Assembly: GCF_003586445.1 (NCBI RefSeq)
Contig: NZ_CP030028.1
Span: 3,858,501-3,922,500, forward strand
Reading direction: 5' to 3'
Origin: Bacillus sp. Y1
GTDB lineage: Bacteria; Bacillota; Bacilli; Bacillales; Cytobacillaceae
DNA: 64,000 bases
Position numbers and translations under genes: made by a program
In this document: in pieces, positions 38,866 through 48,253 of the stretch
Position numbering within the stretch: position 1 is the stretch's first letter
Layout: each line of letters begins with the position of its first letter
Notes under the pieces: model-generated
Databases searched by the model: none
What the model was told of the DNA's origin: nothing
What the model saw: the letters and a program-made list of their open reading frames with translations, nothing else

Positions 38866-40134
38866 TTATGGGCCAAGCAGCTCTTGTAATTCAGCATTTT
38901 CGTAATCTAATGAGTAATCATATGCGGTGTAGCCAGAGGCATCGACATAGTTTGCATCTGCTCCGTATTCTAACAACAGCTTTACTAATTCTACGTCTTC
39001 AGCAAAAACAGCGCTAATGAGTGGGGTTGCATCGTATATATCAACCGTATTGGCGTCTGCTCCATTTTCAAGTAATAAAGCTGCAGCATCATAGTAACCC
39101 GAGTAAACCGCCCAATGTAGAGCAGTTGAGCCTTCACTATCTGTTTCATTTATATCAGCACCTTCATCTAAAAGAGTGGATATGGCATCCGTATCGTTCT
39201 CACTTGCCGCTTCCATTAGGGGTGTCATGCCCTCGATTTCAAAAGCTTCAGAGAATACATTGAACTTCTCTAGTGCCTTGTAGGTAATATACACGCCGCC
39301 AGCAAATACAAGTGATAGCAATAAGGCTACGATTACTCCAATTACGATTCCTCTTTTTGGTTCCTTTAACGTCTCCACTTCTGTTTCTGAAAAGAATTTA
39401 TCAACTTCATATAATCTTTTTGGCAGATGAGGATGTGTAGAGAGCTTTTCATTTAACCAAACAAAGAAGCCTGCTTCAGATTCAATTTGTCTCATATATG
39501 ACTCTTTGTTGACCTTTTTATAAAGCTCCTTCCCAATTGCTAGAATGGTCAAAGCATTTTTCGATGCTGTAAGTGACCCACAGTAATAGGTTGCATAACG
39601 GTCGCATGTATATTCACATGCTCGTAAGTATGCATCTCCTAAAAAAGGAACCCACATGGCTGGCAATAGAAGGAAATTCACCGTTACATGCTTCCTTTTT
39701 AAATGAGCAAACTCATGAGCAAGAACAAATAGCACCTCATCTTCTGCATCCCTTTCAATCAGTTCAAATATCTCCGAATAAAGGACCACCATATTTCTCC
39801 CGAAAAATCTGGTCGCAAATGCATTTAATGTTCCTTGTGATTCAATCACATACATTTGTGGCATCTTTTCTAAGCCCATTTGTGCGGCCATTTCCTGTGA
39901 CTTTTGATAAAGGGTAGGAAATTGTTCTTCACTTATACGAACACCATTTCTTCTAATGCCTCCGACCATTAATCCATGAAAAAATACGGATAAGAGGACC
40001 ATTACGATAATAATTCCGATACCTAGAATAGAAAAAACTAAAAAAAGATAGGTTAAAATACTAAAAGTTAAAACAAGTGCAAAATAGATATTCTCTTTGC
40101 GATGGACAAGCTGTGAGGGTAAATATGAATTCAA
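38866..40134 (-). CDS. M48-family membrane metallopeptidase fused to ankyrin repeats
   Basis: The 422-aa protein has two N-terminal helices (about 17-60), then an M48 protease domain with the zinc motif HEFAH (near 143) and the downstream Glu in CEYTCDRYA. A hydrophobic hairpin lies between these. A further transmembrane helix (about 265-290) is preceded by the basic KEPKRG. The last 115 residues are three to four ankyrin repeats (GMTPLMEAASENDTDAIS, GSTALHWAVYSGYYDAAALL, DATPLISAVFAEDVELVKLL, GYTAYDYSLDYENAELQELL). By the positive-inside rule the repeats would lie outside the membrane while the protease site faces in. It has its own terminator. Substrate unknown. Confidence 0.9.
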   Translation of the reverse strand: MNSYLPSQLVHRKENIYFALVLTFSILTYLFLVFSILGIGIIIVMVLLSVFFHGLMVGGIRRNGVRISEEQFPTLYQKSQEMAAQMGLEKMPQMYVIESQGTLNAFATRFFGRNMVVLYSEIFELIERDAEDEVLFVLAHEFAHLKRKHVTVNFLLLPAMWVPFLGDAYLRACEYTCDRYATYYCGSLTASKNALTILAIGKELYKKVNKESYMRQIESEAGFFVWLNEKLSTHPHLPKRLYEVDKFFSETEVETLKEPKRGIVIGVIVALLLSLVFAGGVYITYKALEKFNVFSEAFEIEGMTPLMEAASENDTDAISTLLDEGADINETDSEGSTALHWAVYSGYYDAAALLLENGADANTVDIYDATPLISAVFAEDVELVKLLLEYGADANYVDASGYTAYDYSLDYENAELQELLGP

Positions 40135-40484
40135 TCTGTGTCATTCCTTTCAAATTATTATTGTCCTATTTTTTCAAAAATCAAATTTCTTATCATAACT
40201 TATATGACTTAAGTAATAGAATGTAACAGCAGCAAGAAAAAGGAGGGATATTTTAAAGAAAAGATTACCGTTTTATTAAATTATTATGTAAAAGTAGAAA
40301 TTATCTGTAAATAAGAGTACAATAATCTACAAGAAAAGACATTTTCATTTAGTCAGCTTATAATTCACTTGTAAAGGGGTTGTCTAGGGAAAAGAAGCTT
40401 ACATACATTTGGAGAGTCATCTTCAAGAAGTCGTCCGTTGTAGCTATTTGCCAAAGGTTTGAAAAAAGGATAGGGAGTGGTTTT
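40135..40484. other. Intergenic region between M48-ankyrin gene and ytzE
   Basis: A 350-bp AT-rich stretch without a supported gene. It holds a likely ytzE promoter on the plus strand, with TATAAT at 40359-40364 and a weak AAGACA 17 bp upstream. An open frame from 40380 runs into ytzE but lacks a ribosome site. Confidence 0.5.
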
Positions 40485-40706
40485 TTGAAACCTTCGACTA
40501 ACCGGATGTTAAACCGTATCAAATCCATCTACATGTTTATTAATAACCATGGAATTGTCACGACGCAAGAGCTTGTGGAGGAATTTGGTATCACTCCTCG
40601 AACGATCCAGAGAGATCTAAATGTTTTAGCTTATAATGACCTAGTCGAAAGTCCAAGTCGTGGAAAATGGACAACAACCGAAAAAAAGGTAAAAATATCA
40701 TCTTAA
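40485..40706 (+). CDS. ytzE: YtzE, DeoR-type helix-turn-helix protein
   Basis: The 73-aa protein consists only of the DeoR N-terminal winged helix: IKSIYMFINNHGIVTTQELV and EFGITPRTIQRDLNVLAYNDLV. It has no sugar-phosphate sensor domain, so it is a minimal DNA-binding protein rather than a truncated gene; B. subtilis YtzE has the same size. The start is a TTG at 40485 that follows AGGGAG by about 7 nt and gives the family N-terminus KPSTNRML. Confidence 0.87.
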   Translation: MKPSTNRMLNRIKSIYMFINNHGIVTTQELVEEFGITPRTIQRDLNVLAYNDLVESPSRGKWTTTEKKVKISS

Positions 40707-40712
40707 ATGACG

Positions 40713-40748
40713 GTTCGCCCTTCCCTCATCGGAAGGGCGAACTCTTTA
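40713..40748. terminator. Bidirectional terminator ytzE/rsuA-type gene
   Basis: A perfect 12-bp stem GTTCGCCCTTCC/GGAAGGGCGAAC between convergent genes. Confidence 0.9.
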
Positions 40749-41465
40749 TTTCACTTCGTAATTGATTAACTCTTCTAATTCCTCGTCCGTTAATTCTCGA
40801 TACTCCCCTAATTCTAGAGTCTCATCAAGCTTTAGTGGCCCCATTGATAATCTTTTTAAATAAATGACTCTTTTTCCTACGGCTTCAAACATTCGTTTTA
40901 CTTGATGGAATTTTCCTTCTGTAATCGTTAGCTCGATATCTGATGTTACTCCAGATTTCAAAATCGTTAAATGTGCAGGCTTCGTCACATACCCATCATC
41001 GAGTGTGACTCCCTTTTGAAAAGCTTCCCCATCATCGTTAGTGACCATTCCTTCAATAACTGCGAAGTATGTTTTAGGTACGTGCTTCTTAGGAGATAAC
41101 AAACGATGAGATAGTTGACCATCGTTTGTTATCAGTAAGAGTCCTTCCGTATCTTTGTCAAGTCGACCAACAGGAAACGGTTCAAACACTTGATCCTCAT
41201 ATTCAAGCAAATCAATCACTGTCTCATCGTGATTATCTTCAGTAGCTGATATGACACCAGGCGGTTTGTTCATCATTAAATAAACAAATTCCTTGTACTC
41301 GACTACTTCTCCATTTAAGGTAACCATGTCATTGTCTGGATCAATATGTTGTTTTGAATCTTTTATTACTTTATCGTTCACGACTACTGCGCCGTCTTTT
41401 AAAAGTTTTTTTACATCTTTTCTACTTCCATAGCCTAAATTAGCGAGCATTTTATCAATACGCAA
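40746..41465 (-). CDS. RsuA-type rRNA pseudouridine synthase
   Basis: The 239-aa enzyme converts a specific uridine in rRNA (16S U516 for RsuA) to pseudouridine. An S4 RNA-binding domain occupies residues 1-55 (RIDKMLANLGYGSRKDVKKL). The catalytic domain has VGRLDKDTEGLLLITNDG with the active Asp near 104, and SPKKHVPKTYFAVIEG. It lies 22 bp downstream of murJ and probably shares its transcript. RsuA and RluB/RluE are hard to tell apart, but the length and motif favour RsuA. Confidence 0.92.
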   Translation of the reverse strand: MRIDKMLANLGYGSRKDVKKLLKDGAVVVNDKVIKDSKQHIDPDNDMVTLNGEVVEYKEFVYLMMNKPPGVISATEDNHDETVIDLLEYEDQVFEPFPVGRLDKDTEGLLLITNDGQLSHRLLSPKKHVPKTYFAVIEGMVTNDDGEAFQKGVTLDDGYVTKPAHLTILKSGVTSDIELTITEGKFHQVKRMFEAVGKRVIYLKRLSMGPLKLDETLELGEYRELTDEELEELINYEVK

Positions 41466-41487
41466 TTGTTTCCCTCCTAGTGGAGTC

Positions 41488-43104
41488 TTACCCTCTTAGT
41501 TTTACCTTCTTCATGATTCTTTCCACACGTTCACCAAATAAAAAGTAGATGAGACGAGTTTTAAAGCTTAAATATATATAAATTCCTGCTCCAGCTGCTC
41601 CTGAGACGAGGATGATAATAATAGACTCCATCTCAGATTTTGGAGATAAAACCAGTGTTGCTAAATAGTAGACAAGTGCTGCTACGAGTATCATAAAAAT
41701 ATTAAAAATAACAATTAGCAATCCTCTCCGCAAAACGAGGCGGAAGCGATATCCAGAGAATATTTTAATAACCACCAAATTAATTCCAATGGCAACTCCG
41801 TAACCAAGTGCCGTTGCGTAAATCGCTCCGTCTGTCTCAAACATCTTGATGAATGGAATATTTAGAGAGAGCTTCACCAAAATTCCTACTAACAGACTTA
41901 AAATGGTGAACTTTTGCTCATCAATTCCTTGTAATATCGCTGCTGTCACTGAGTAAAGGGCAAACAAGACCGCAACTGGTGCATATAATTGCAGGATGTC
42001 AGTCCCAGATGCATTAGGTCCGTAAAAAACCGTATACGCAGGTTCAGCAAGTAATGATAACCCAAGTGCAGCAGGCAATGTGATGAACATCAGTACCTGG
42101 AAGGTTTGATTCAGCTGCTTGTTCACAGCCTTTTGGTCCTTCGAAATAAAGGCTTGAGTAATACTAGGAACTAGCGTTAACGAAAAAGCGGTTGCCAACG
42201 ATACTGGAATGATCACTAACTTATGTGTATTAAAACTTAATTTAGCTAGTTCTCTTTCCGAAATACTGCCTAGTCCAATAGAAGTCATTGCCCGGTTAAA
42301 GGTCATCGTATCAATCCATTGAAATAAAGGATTTGCAATTCCAACAAGAATAAATGGAATCGAATAAATCAGAATTTCCTTGTACATATCTTTTAATGAT
42401 ACTTGAACGGTTCCCTTATCTTGTAGAAGTAATTCATCAAGATGGGGCTTTCTCTTATACCAATACCAAAAGAGAACAAATAAACTACCCAGACCTCCAA
42501 CGAAGGCTGAGAACGTTGCAATACTAATCGCAGTAACAATTTCACCATTCATTACTTTAAGAACGACAAACGCTCCAGCTAATAAAAAGGCAATACGAAC
42601 AATTTGTTCAACCACCTGTGACACAGCCGAAGGTCCCATCGATTGATGTCCTTGGAAAAACCCGCGAATTAAACTCATAAAAGGAATAATGATAAGAGCA
42701 AAACTCACTGCTCTAATGACAGTAACTATTTCGCTTGGATTCGTTTGCTTTTCATTGTCAGCAATGATAATGTCCGCAACAATTGGTGCTGATAAATAGA
42801 GGATCAAGAAGGCCGCAACCCCTGTCCCAAGCATGACTAGCAATCCTGACTTAAAGAGCCTCCTGCCAACCGCGTATTCTTCCATGGCATTATATTTAGA
42901 AATAAACTTAGCTACAGCTAGAGGTACTCCAGCAGTTGCAAGACTGATAAATATGGTATAAGGAACATAGGAATATTGATACAGTACGGTTCCTGTTTCT
43001 CCTACAATCCTTGCAAACGGTATTACATAAAAAAGACCTAATAATTTTGAAATAAATGTTCCTAAAGTTAGAATAAATGTTCCTCGTAATAACTTAGATT
43101 GCAT
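41488..43104 (-). CDS. murJ: Lipid II flippase, MurJ/YtgP (MOP superfamily)
   Basis: The 538-aa polytopic protein has about 14 membrane segments and belongs to the polysaccharide-transporter branch shared with SpoVB. The first segment LLRGTFILTLGTFISKLLG and FVIPFARIVGETGTVLYQYSY are typical of YtgP. In B. subtilis YtgP (MurJ) flips lipid II across the membrane, redundantly with Amj. The gene is divergent from ytfP and upstream of the pseudouridine synthase gene. Confidence 0.9.
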   Translation of the reverse strand: MQSKLLRGTFILTLGTFISKLLGLFYVIPFARIVGETGTVLYQYSYVPYTIFISLATAGVPLAVAKFISKYNAMEEYAVGRRLFKSGLLVMLGTGVAAFLILYLSAPIVADIIIADNEKQTNPSEIVTVIRAVSFALIIIPFMSLIRGFFQGHQSMGPSAVSQVVEQIVRIAFLLAGAFVVLKVMNGEIVTAISIATFSAFVGGLGSLFVLFWYWYKRKPHLDELLLQDKGTVQVSLKDMYKEILIYSIPFILVGIANPLFQWIDTMTFNRAMTSIGLGSISERELAKLSFNTHKLVIIPVSLATAFSLTLVPSITQAFISKDQKAVNKQLNQTFQVLMFITLPAALGLSLLAEPAYTVFYGPNASGTDILQLYAPVAVLFALYSVTAAILQGIDEQKFTILSLLVGILVKLSLNIPFIKMFETDGAIYATALGYGVAIGINLVVIKIFSGYRFRLVLRRGLLIVIFNIFMILVAALVYYLATLVLSPKSEMESIIIILVSGAAGAGIYIYLSFKTRLIYFLFGERVERIMKKVKLRG

Positions 43105-43306
43105 GTGATCCCTTCCTATGTAGAAATGCCGAAAATTATTTCAAACGCCAAATTCATATTTTATCATAAAGTTTGAAAAAAACTGTGTTTTTTGTGTGAA
43201 CCTAATCTGAGTGTACACAACTCCGTGCTTTGATGCTACTTTTTGTGGAAAAGTTTTCTTTCTTTACAAGCTGACTTATAATGGTGATGGAAAGTTGGTG
43301 AAAGAT

Positions 43307-44578
43307 ATGAACTATGACGTAATCGTCATTGGTGGAGGGCCTTCTGGGCTGATGGCTTCCATAGCTGCAGGTGAAAAGGGAGCTAAAGTACTTTTAATTG
43401 ATAAAGGAGACAAGCTAGGTCGAAAGCTTGCCATATCTGGAGGTGGTCGCTGTAATGTGACGAATCGACTTCCAGTGGACGAAATAATCAAGCATATCCC
43501 AGGTAACGGTCGCTTTTTATATAGTGCGTTTTCCATATTCAATAACGAGGACATTATTTCTTTTTTTGAAAAGCTTGGAATTCAACTAAAAGAGGAAGAC
43601 CATGGACGGATGTTTCCTGTTTCAGATAAAGCACAATCTGTTGTTGATGCAATGATCAGAAGGATGAAAGAGCTTAAGGTGGATATGCTTACAAACTCCC
43701 CAGTCGAAACAGTGGAATATGAAGATGGGAAAGCATCCGCTGTACGATTAAAAAACAATGAGAGATACTCTGCCTCTGCGATTATTTTGGCAGTTGGAGG
43801 CAAATCGGTCCCTCATACCGGATCAACAGGAGATGGGTATGCTTGGGCGGAAAAGGCAGGACACACAATCACTGACCTATTTCCAACCGAAGTTCCTATT
43901 ACTTCAAATGAACCTTTTATTCAGTCAAAGGAGCTTCAAGGATTGTCATTACGTGGAGTCGGCCTTAGTGTGTTAAATCCAAAGGGCAAGCCTCTCATCA
44001 CCCATGAGATGGATATGATTTTCACTCACTTTGGGATTAGTGGCCCGGCAGTTCTTCGTTGCAGCCAGTATGTGGTGAAGGCGATGAAAAAATGGGATCT
44101 AAAGGAAGTGGTAATGAGTATTGATGCACTTCCTGGTAAAAAAGAGGAACCACTATTCCAGGAAATCATTGCGATGGTAAAAGCCGACCCAAAGAAAAGT
44201 GTAAAAAATATACTTAAGGGGTATTTGCCCGAACGCTATTTATTGTTTCTATTACAGGTTGCTGACATCGATGCAAACGAACAGGGTGGTGTCATTTCCC
44301 ATGATAAGCTTCGAAACTTTGTAAAAGCTTGCAAACAGTTTCAGTTTAAGGTGAATGGAACTCTTTCCCTTGAAAAAGCTTTCGTTACAGGTGGCGGAGT
44401 GTCTGTGAAAGAGGTTGAACCGCAAACAATGGCATCCAAGCTTGTTGATGGGTTGTATTTTTGTGGGGAGATACTGGATATCCACGGATATACTGGTGGG
44501 TATAATATTACTTCTGCCCTCGTAACGGGACGATTAGCTGGAGTAAATAGTGCTGAATATGCTTTAAGTCAAGCCTGA
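43307..44578 (+). CDS. ytfP: YtfP, HI0933-family flavoprotein
   Basis: The 423-aa FAD-binding oxidoreductase has Rossmann motif [20 protein letters not shown] at the N-terminus, [33 protein letters not shown] and a C-terminal second FAD contact [18 protein letters not shown]. The start is put at the ATG at 43307, giving the family N-terminus; 32 open upstream codons have no support, and the ribosome site is weak (GGTGAAAG). The reaction is unknown. It ends in its own terminator. Confidence 0.91.
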   Translation: MNYDVIVIGGGPSGLMASIAAGEKGAKVLLIDKGDKLGRKLAISGGGRCNVTNRLPVDEIIKHIPGNGRFLYSAFSIFNNEDIISFFEKLGIQLKEEDHGRMFPVSDKAQSVVDAMIRRMKELKVDMLTNSPVETVEYEDGKASAVRLKNNERYSASAIILAVGGKSVPHTGSTGDGYAWAEKAGHTITDLFPTEVPITSNEPFIQSKELQGLSLRGVGLSVLNPKGKPLITHEMDMIFTHFGISGPAVLRCSQYVVKAMKKWDLKEVVMSIDALPGKKEEPLFQEIIAMVKADPKKSVKNILKGYLPERYLLFLLQVADIDANEQGGVISHDKLRNFVKACKQFQFKVNGTLSLEKAFVTGGGVSVKEVEPQTMASKLVDGLYFCGEILDIHGYTGGYNITSALVTGRLAGVNSAEYALSQA

Positions 44579-44606
44579 GGATGTTTTCTTCCTCAGGCTT
44601 TATATA
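44569..44606. terminator. Bidirectional terminator ytfP/cse60
   Basis: A perfect 10-bp stem AAGCCTGAGG/CCTCAGGCTT spans the ytfP stop and lies near the cse60 stop. Confidence 0.88.
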
Positions 44607-44775
44607 TAATCATGGCTGTAAAACAATAAATTTGCTCATCCACGTCTTCTGGTAAGGCAGCAATATTGTATTTAATATCAACTAGCTTTTGTTCATCCAC
44701 CTTTTCGAGAAAACGATTCATTTTCTTTTCAAGGTCTTTTTCATGCTCCTCATCAAACAGTTTTACTTGAATCAT
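44593..44775 (-). CDS. cse60: Cse60, small sporulation-associated protein
   Basis: The 60-aa protein beginning MIQVKLFDEEHEKDLEKKMN matches the Cse60 family, known from a sigma-E-controlled gene of B. subtilis. The start ATG at 44773-44775 lies 8 nt after AAAAGGAG; an upstream GTG overlaps that site. A possible sigma-E-like pair (AATATCT and CATAATA about 15 bp apart on the minus strand) precedes it but is weak. Function unknown. It implies a spore former. Confidence 0.85.
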   Translation of the reverse strand: MIQVKLFDEEHEKDLEKKMNRFLEKVDEQKLVDIKYNIAALPEDVDEQIYCFTAMIIYKA

Positions 44776-44835
44776 TGATCTCACTCCTTTTTATTATGGA
44801 GTATTAACAAAATTCAGATATTTTAAAAGCATATT

Positions 44836-44987
44836 AGAAAAGCGCAAGCGCCCTGGTCAGCGCCGTATGGCCTGGAGCGCTCCAACTGAGATAAAGGAAA
44901 CACGAAGAGCCAGAGGCGCATTCGTGCTTGACTTATCATAAGGCGGAGAGCGAAGGACACTAGGCGCTAGGGTGCTGGAGCTAGACA
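44836..44987. repeat. Dispersed GC-rich repeat, family A copy 2
   Basis: Begins AAAAGCGCAAGCGCC and ends GTGCTGGAGCTAGACA, matching the ends of the element at 21264-21381. The interior is longer (about 150 against 118 bp) and diverged. It fills most of the gap between cse60 and the rhodanese gene. Confidence 0.8.
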
Positions 44988-45057
44988 ATTTTCAAAGTTG
45001 AAAATCTTATACTTTCTTGTCTTTAAAAAAAAGCCTAGTTTCCTAGGCCCCTCTACA

Positions 45058-45357
45058 TTATTCTACTTTTCCAGTCCATTTCATCATGCCACCGACCATA
45101 TTTACTACATTATAGCCGTGATCATGCAAGAAATAGCACACATTTTCACTTCTTCCACCTGAGCGACAAATGAATATGTACTCCGTATCTTGATCTAATT
45201 CGTCTAAACGCATAGGGATTTCGCCCATTTTAATATGCTTTGCACCAGGAATCATTCCAGCAGCTACTTCTTCATCCTCACGCACGTCGATCAGTTCTAG
45301 CTTTTCCCCTTTTTCTAGCTTTTCTTGTAACTCTGCAGTTGTAATTTCTTTTACCAT
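45058..45357 (-). CDS. ytwF: Single-domain rhodanese (YtwF-like)
   Basis: The 99-aa rhodanese homology domain has LIDVREDEEVAAGMIPGAKHI and the active-site loop ICRSGGRSENV with catalytic Cys (near 69). Rhodaneses move sulfane sulfur between donors and acceptors. It is a stand-alone gene between a family-A repeat and leuS. The start follows AAGGGG. The exact acceptor is unknown. Confidence 0.88.
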   Translation of the reverse strand: MVKEITTAELQEKLEKGEKLELIDVREDEEVAAGMIPGAKHIKMGEIPMRLDELDQDTEYIFICRSGGRSENVCYFLHDHGYNVVNMVGGMMKWTGKVE

Positions 45358-45428
45358 CCAACATTACCCCTTTTAATTTTCTTCTATCGTACACGACTTG
45401 CTCGGTACATTTCAATCTTTCTATTTTA

Positions 45429-45464
45429 GAAAAAGAGCCCCCTAGTGATTGGGGAGCTCCTATC
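45429..45464 (-). terminator. Terminator after leuS
   Basis: GAGCCCCCTAG with GGGGAGCTC stem and an A run before it (U on the minus strand), a few bases past the leuS stop. Confidence 0.8.
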
Positions 45465-45469
45465 ATAAA

Positions 45470-47884
45470 CTAATTTGCTACAATATTAACTAATTTTCCT
45501 GGAACAGCAATCACTTTGCGGACAGTTTTTCCATCAATTTGCTCTTTAACTGTTGTATCATCCATAGCTATTTGCTCAAGTGCTTCTTTATTTGCATCAG
45601 ATGGCACCATAAGCTTCGCCTTCACCTTGCCGTTAATTTGAACAACGATTTCTACTTCATCATCAACTAGCTTCGCTTCATCAAATGCTGGCCAAGCTTC
45701 ATAGGAGATGCTTTCGCTATGACCTAACTTTGACCAAAGCTCTTCAGCTATATGTGGACAAATCGGAGCAAGCAATTTCACAAAGCCCTCCACATAGTCT
45801 TTTGGAAGCACTGGCGTTTTATAAGCTTCGTTAATAAATACCATTAACTGAGAAATAGCCGTATTAAAGCGTAATCCTTCAAAGTCCTCTGTCACCTTTT
45901 TCACGGTTTGGTGATAGACCTTTTCAAGACTAGAAGAATCAGCAGATTGAACCTTCTCTGCGATTTCACCATTTTCATCCACTAACAAACGCCAAATACG
46001 GTCTAGGAAGCGGCGTGAACCGTCTAACCCTTGTGTAGACCATGCGATAGAAGCTTCAAGTGGCCCCATGAACATTTCGTATAAACGAAGGGTATCAGCA
46101 CCATGGGTTCCAACGATTTCGTCAGGGTTTACGACATTCCCTTTTGATTTACTCATTTTTTCATTGTTTTCTCCAAGAATCATTCCTTGGTTAAACAATT
46201 TTTGGAATGGTTCTTTTGTGCTTACTACGCCGATATCATACAAAAATTTATGCCAGAATCGAGCATAAAGTAAGTGAAGAACCGCATGCTCTGCCCCACC
46301 TATATAAATATCAACTGGAAGCCACTCTTTTAATTTTTCTGGATCTGCTAACGCTTGATCATTCTTCGGATCAATATAACGTAAGTAGTACCAGCAGCTT
46401 CCTGCCCATTGCGGCATGGTATTTGTTTCACGACGTCCTTTTTTCCCTGTTACAGGGTCAACTACGTTTACCCAGTCTTCGATATTCGCAAGTGGCGATT
46501 CGCCTGTTCCAGACGGACGAATTTCTGTCGTTTTTGGCAACATCAATGGAAGCTCTGAATCAGGAACAGCTGTCATTGTTCCGTCTTCCCAGTGAATGAC
46601 TGGAATTGGCTCTCCCCAATAGCGTTGACGGCTAAATAACCAATCGCGTAGACGGTACGTAACCTTCTTCGTTCCAATTTCTTTTTCCTCTAACCAAGCA
46701 ATCATTCGAGAAATGGCTTCTTCTTTGTTCATTCCATTTAAGAAGTCAGAGTTTACATGCTCACCATCACCTGTGTAAGCTTCCTTAGAAACATCTCCAC
46801 CTGCAACGACTTCGACAATTGGCAATTCGAATTTCTTAGCAAATTCGTAGTCTCGCTCATCGTGACCTGGTACGGCCATGATCGCTCCTGTTCCATAGCT
46901 GACAAGTACATAATCAGCAATCCAGATTGGCATTTTCGCTCCGTTAACTGGATTAATTGCATAAGCACCTGTAAACACACCTGTTTTGTCTTTAGCTAAA
47001 TCGGTACGCTCCAAATCACTCTTACTTTTGATCTGTTCAATATAGGATTGAACCGCATCACGCTGGTCATCTGTCGTAATACTCTCAACCAATGCATGCT
47101 CTGGTGCTAATACCGCATAGGTGGCACCGAATAATGTATCAGGTCTTGTTGTAAAAACCGTGAACTGACCATCGTTACCCTCAATGTTAAAAGTAATCTC
47201 GGCTCCTTCAGAGCGACCGATCCAGTTGCGTTGCATATCCTTTAAGCTTTCTGGCCAGTCAAGTTCTTCCAAGTCCTCTAATAAACGATCCGCATACGCA
47301 GTAATTTTTAATACCCACTGCTTCATTGGACGGCGTTCAACGGGATGACCACCACGTTCACTTTTTCCATCAATGACTTCTTCATTTGATAATACCGTTC
47401 CAAGAGCTGGACACCAGTTTACGGCTACCTCATCAATATAGGCTAGGCCTTTTTCAAACAATTTTAAGAAAATCCATTGTGTCCATTTATAATATTCAGG
47501 ATCTGTAGTGTTCACTTCGCGATCCCAATCGTATGAGAAACCTAAAGCCTTGATTTGGCGCTTAAATGTTGCAATATTTAATGCTGTAAATTCAGCAGGA
47601 TCATTCCCTGTGTCTAATGCATATTGCTCAGCTGGAAGACCAAACGCATCCCATCCCATTGGGTGTAACACGTTATAGCCTTGCGCACGCTTCATACGTG
47701 ATAAAATATCTGTTGCAGTGTAACCTTCTGGATGTCCTACATGCAGTCCTGCTCCAGATGGATACGGAAACATATCTAACGCATAAAATTTGCGCTTTCC
47801 TTTTTCTTCACTTGTTTGAAACGTCTTATTAGCATCCCAAAAGCTCTGCCACTTTTTTTCAATTTCTTGATGATTAAAGCTCAC
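45470..47884 (-). CDS. leuS: Leucyl-tRNA synthetase
   Basis: The 804-aa class I aminoacyl-tRNA synthetase has a HIGH-type [12 protein letters not shown] (near 47), a CP1 editing domain with [14 protein letters not shown] (near 225), the zinc/leucine-specific region, and KMSKS in [14 protein letters not shown] (near 580). Length equals B. subtilis LeuS (804). The start is a GTG at 47882-47884 after AGGAGG. Expression is preceded by a T-box leader that senses uncharged tRNA-Leu. Confidence 0.98.
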   Translation of the reverse strand: MSFNHQEIEKKWQSFWDANKTFQTSEEKGKRKFYALDMFPYPSGAGLHVGHPEGYTATDILSRMKRAQGYNVLHPMGWDAFGLPAEQYALDTGNDPAEFTALNIATFKRQIKALGFSYDWDREVNTTDPEYYKWTQWIFLKLFEKGLAYIDEVAVNWCPALGTVLSNEEVIDGKSERGGHPVERRPMKQWVLKITAYADRLLEDLEELDWPESLKDMQRNWIGRSEGAEITFNIEGNDGQFTVFTTRPDTLFGATYAVLAPEHALVESITTDDQRDAVQSYIEQIKSKSDLERTDLAKDKTGVFTGAYAINPVNGAKMPIWIADYVLVSYGTGAIMAVPGHDERDYEFAKKFELPIVEVVAGGDVSKEAYTGDGEHVNSDFLNGMNKEEAISRMIAWLEEKEIGTKKVTYRLRDWLFSRQRYWGEPIPVIHWEDGTMTAVPDSELPLMLPKTTEIRPSGTGESPLANIEDWVNVVDPVTGKKGRRETNTMPQWAGSCWYYLRYIDPKNDQALADPEKLKEWLPVDIYIGGAEHAVLHLLYARFWHKFLYDIGVVSTKEPFQKLFNQGMILGENNEKMSKSKGNVVNPDEIVGTHGADTLRLYEMFMGPLEASIAWSTQGLDGSRRFLDRIWRLLVDENGEIAEKVQSADSSSLEKVYHQTVKKVTEDFEGLRFNTAISQLMVFINEAYKTPVLPKDYVEGFVKLLAPICPHIAEELWSKLGHSESISYEAWPAFDEAKLVDDEVEIVVQINGKVKAKLMVPSDANKEALEQIAMDDTTVKEQIDGKTVRKVIAVPGKLVNIVAN

Positions 47885-47920
47885 TTCTAATTCCTCCTAA
47901 AAATACTTGTTTAAACGCAA

Positions 47921-48169
47921 AAAATCCCGTCCCTATAAAAAGGGACGAGAGGATTATGTAGAATCTCCCGCGGTACCACCCACATTAGTGCACAAGTCAC
48001 TCGCTTCATTATCCTTAACGCGGAATACGGCAAGCATTACTTTCCTTTCACACTTGCGACTCAAAGGCGAGTTCATGGACACCTGGTTGACTTTCACCAT
48101 CCGTCAACTCTCTACTTTCAGGTATTTCTCACTACTACTCCTTATCATGGTCACCACATATTTAAGTAT
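47921..48169 (-). promoter_or_regulatory. T-box riboswitch leader of leuS
   Basis: The minus strand carries the T-box consensus GGGTGGTACCGCGG (47968-47981) followed by a terminator stem (47925-47950: TCCCGTCCCT/AGGGACGAGA) and a U run. The upstream 170 nt can form the stem I region (AGAGAGTTGACGG and GTCAAC nearby). A CUC in GAACTCGCC near 48068 would be the leucine specifier, though this was not folded. Uncharged tRNA-Leu would stabilise the antiterminator and allow leuS transcription. Confidence 0.93.
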
Positions 48170-48175
48170 GATGCT

Positions 48176-48204
48176 ATTGTAGTGTATTTTCTAGCTCGAT
48201 GCAA
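48176..48204 (-). promoter_or_regulatory. Sigma-A promoter of leuS leader
   Basis: Minus-strand TTGCAT and TACAAT are separated by exactly 17 bp, about 7 bp before the T-box leader begins. Confidence 0.75.
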
Positions 48205-48253
48205 GTTGTGTTTTGTAGCATATGAAGATATGGAGTAGAGTGTGTGTATTTTT

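Noticed and set aside
46068..46599. Plus-strand open frames inside leuS
   Set aside because: Opposite-strand shadows of the intact leuS coding sequence, with no supporting start site or homology.
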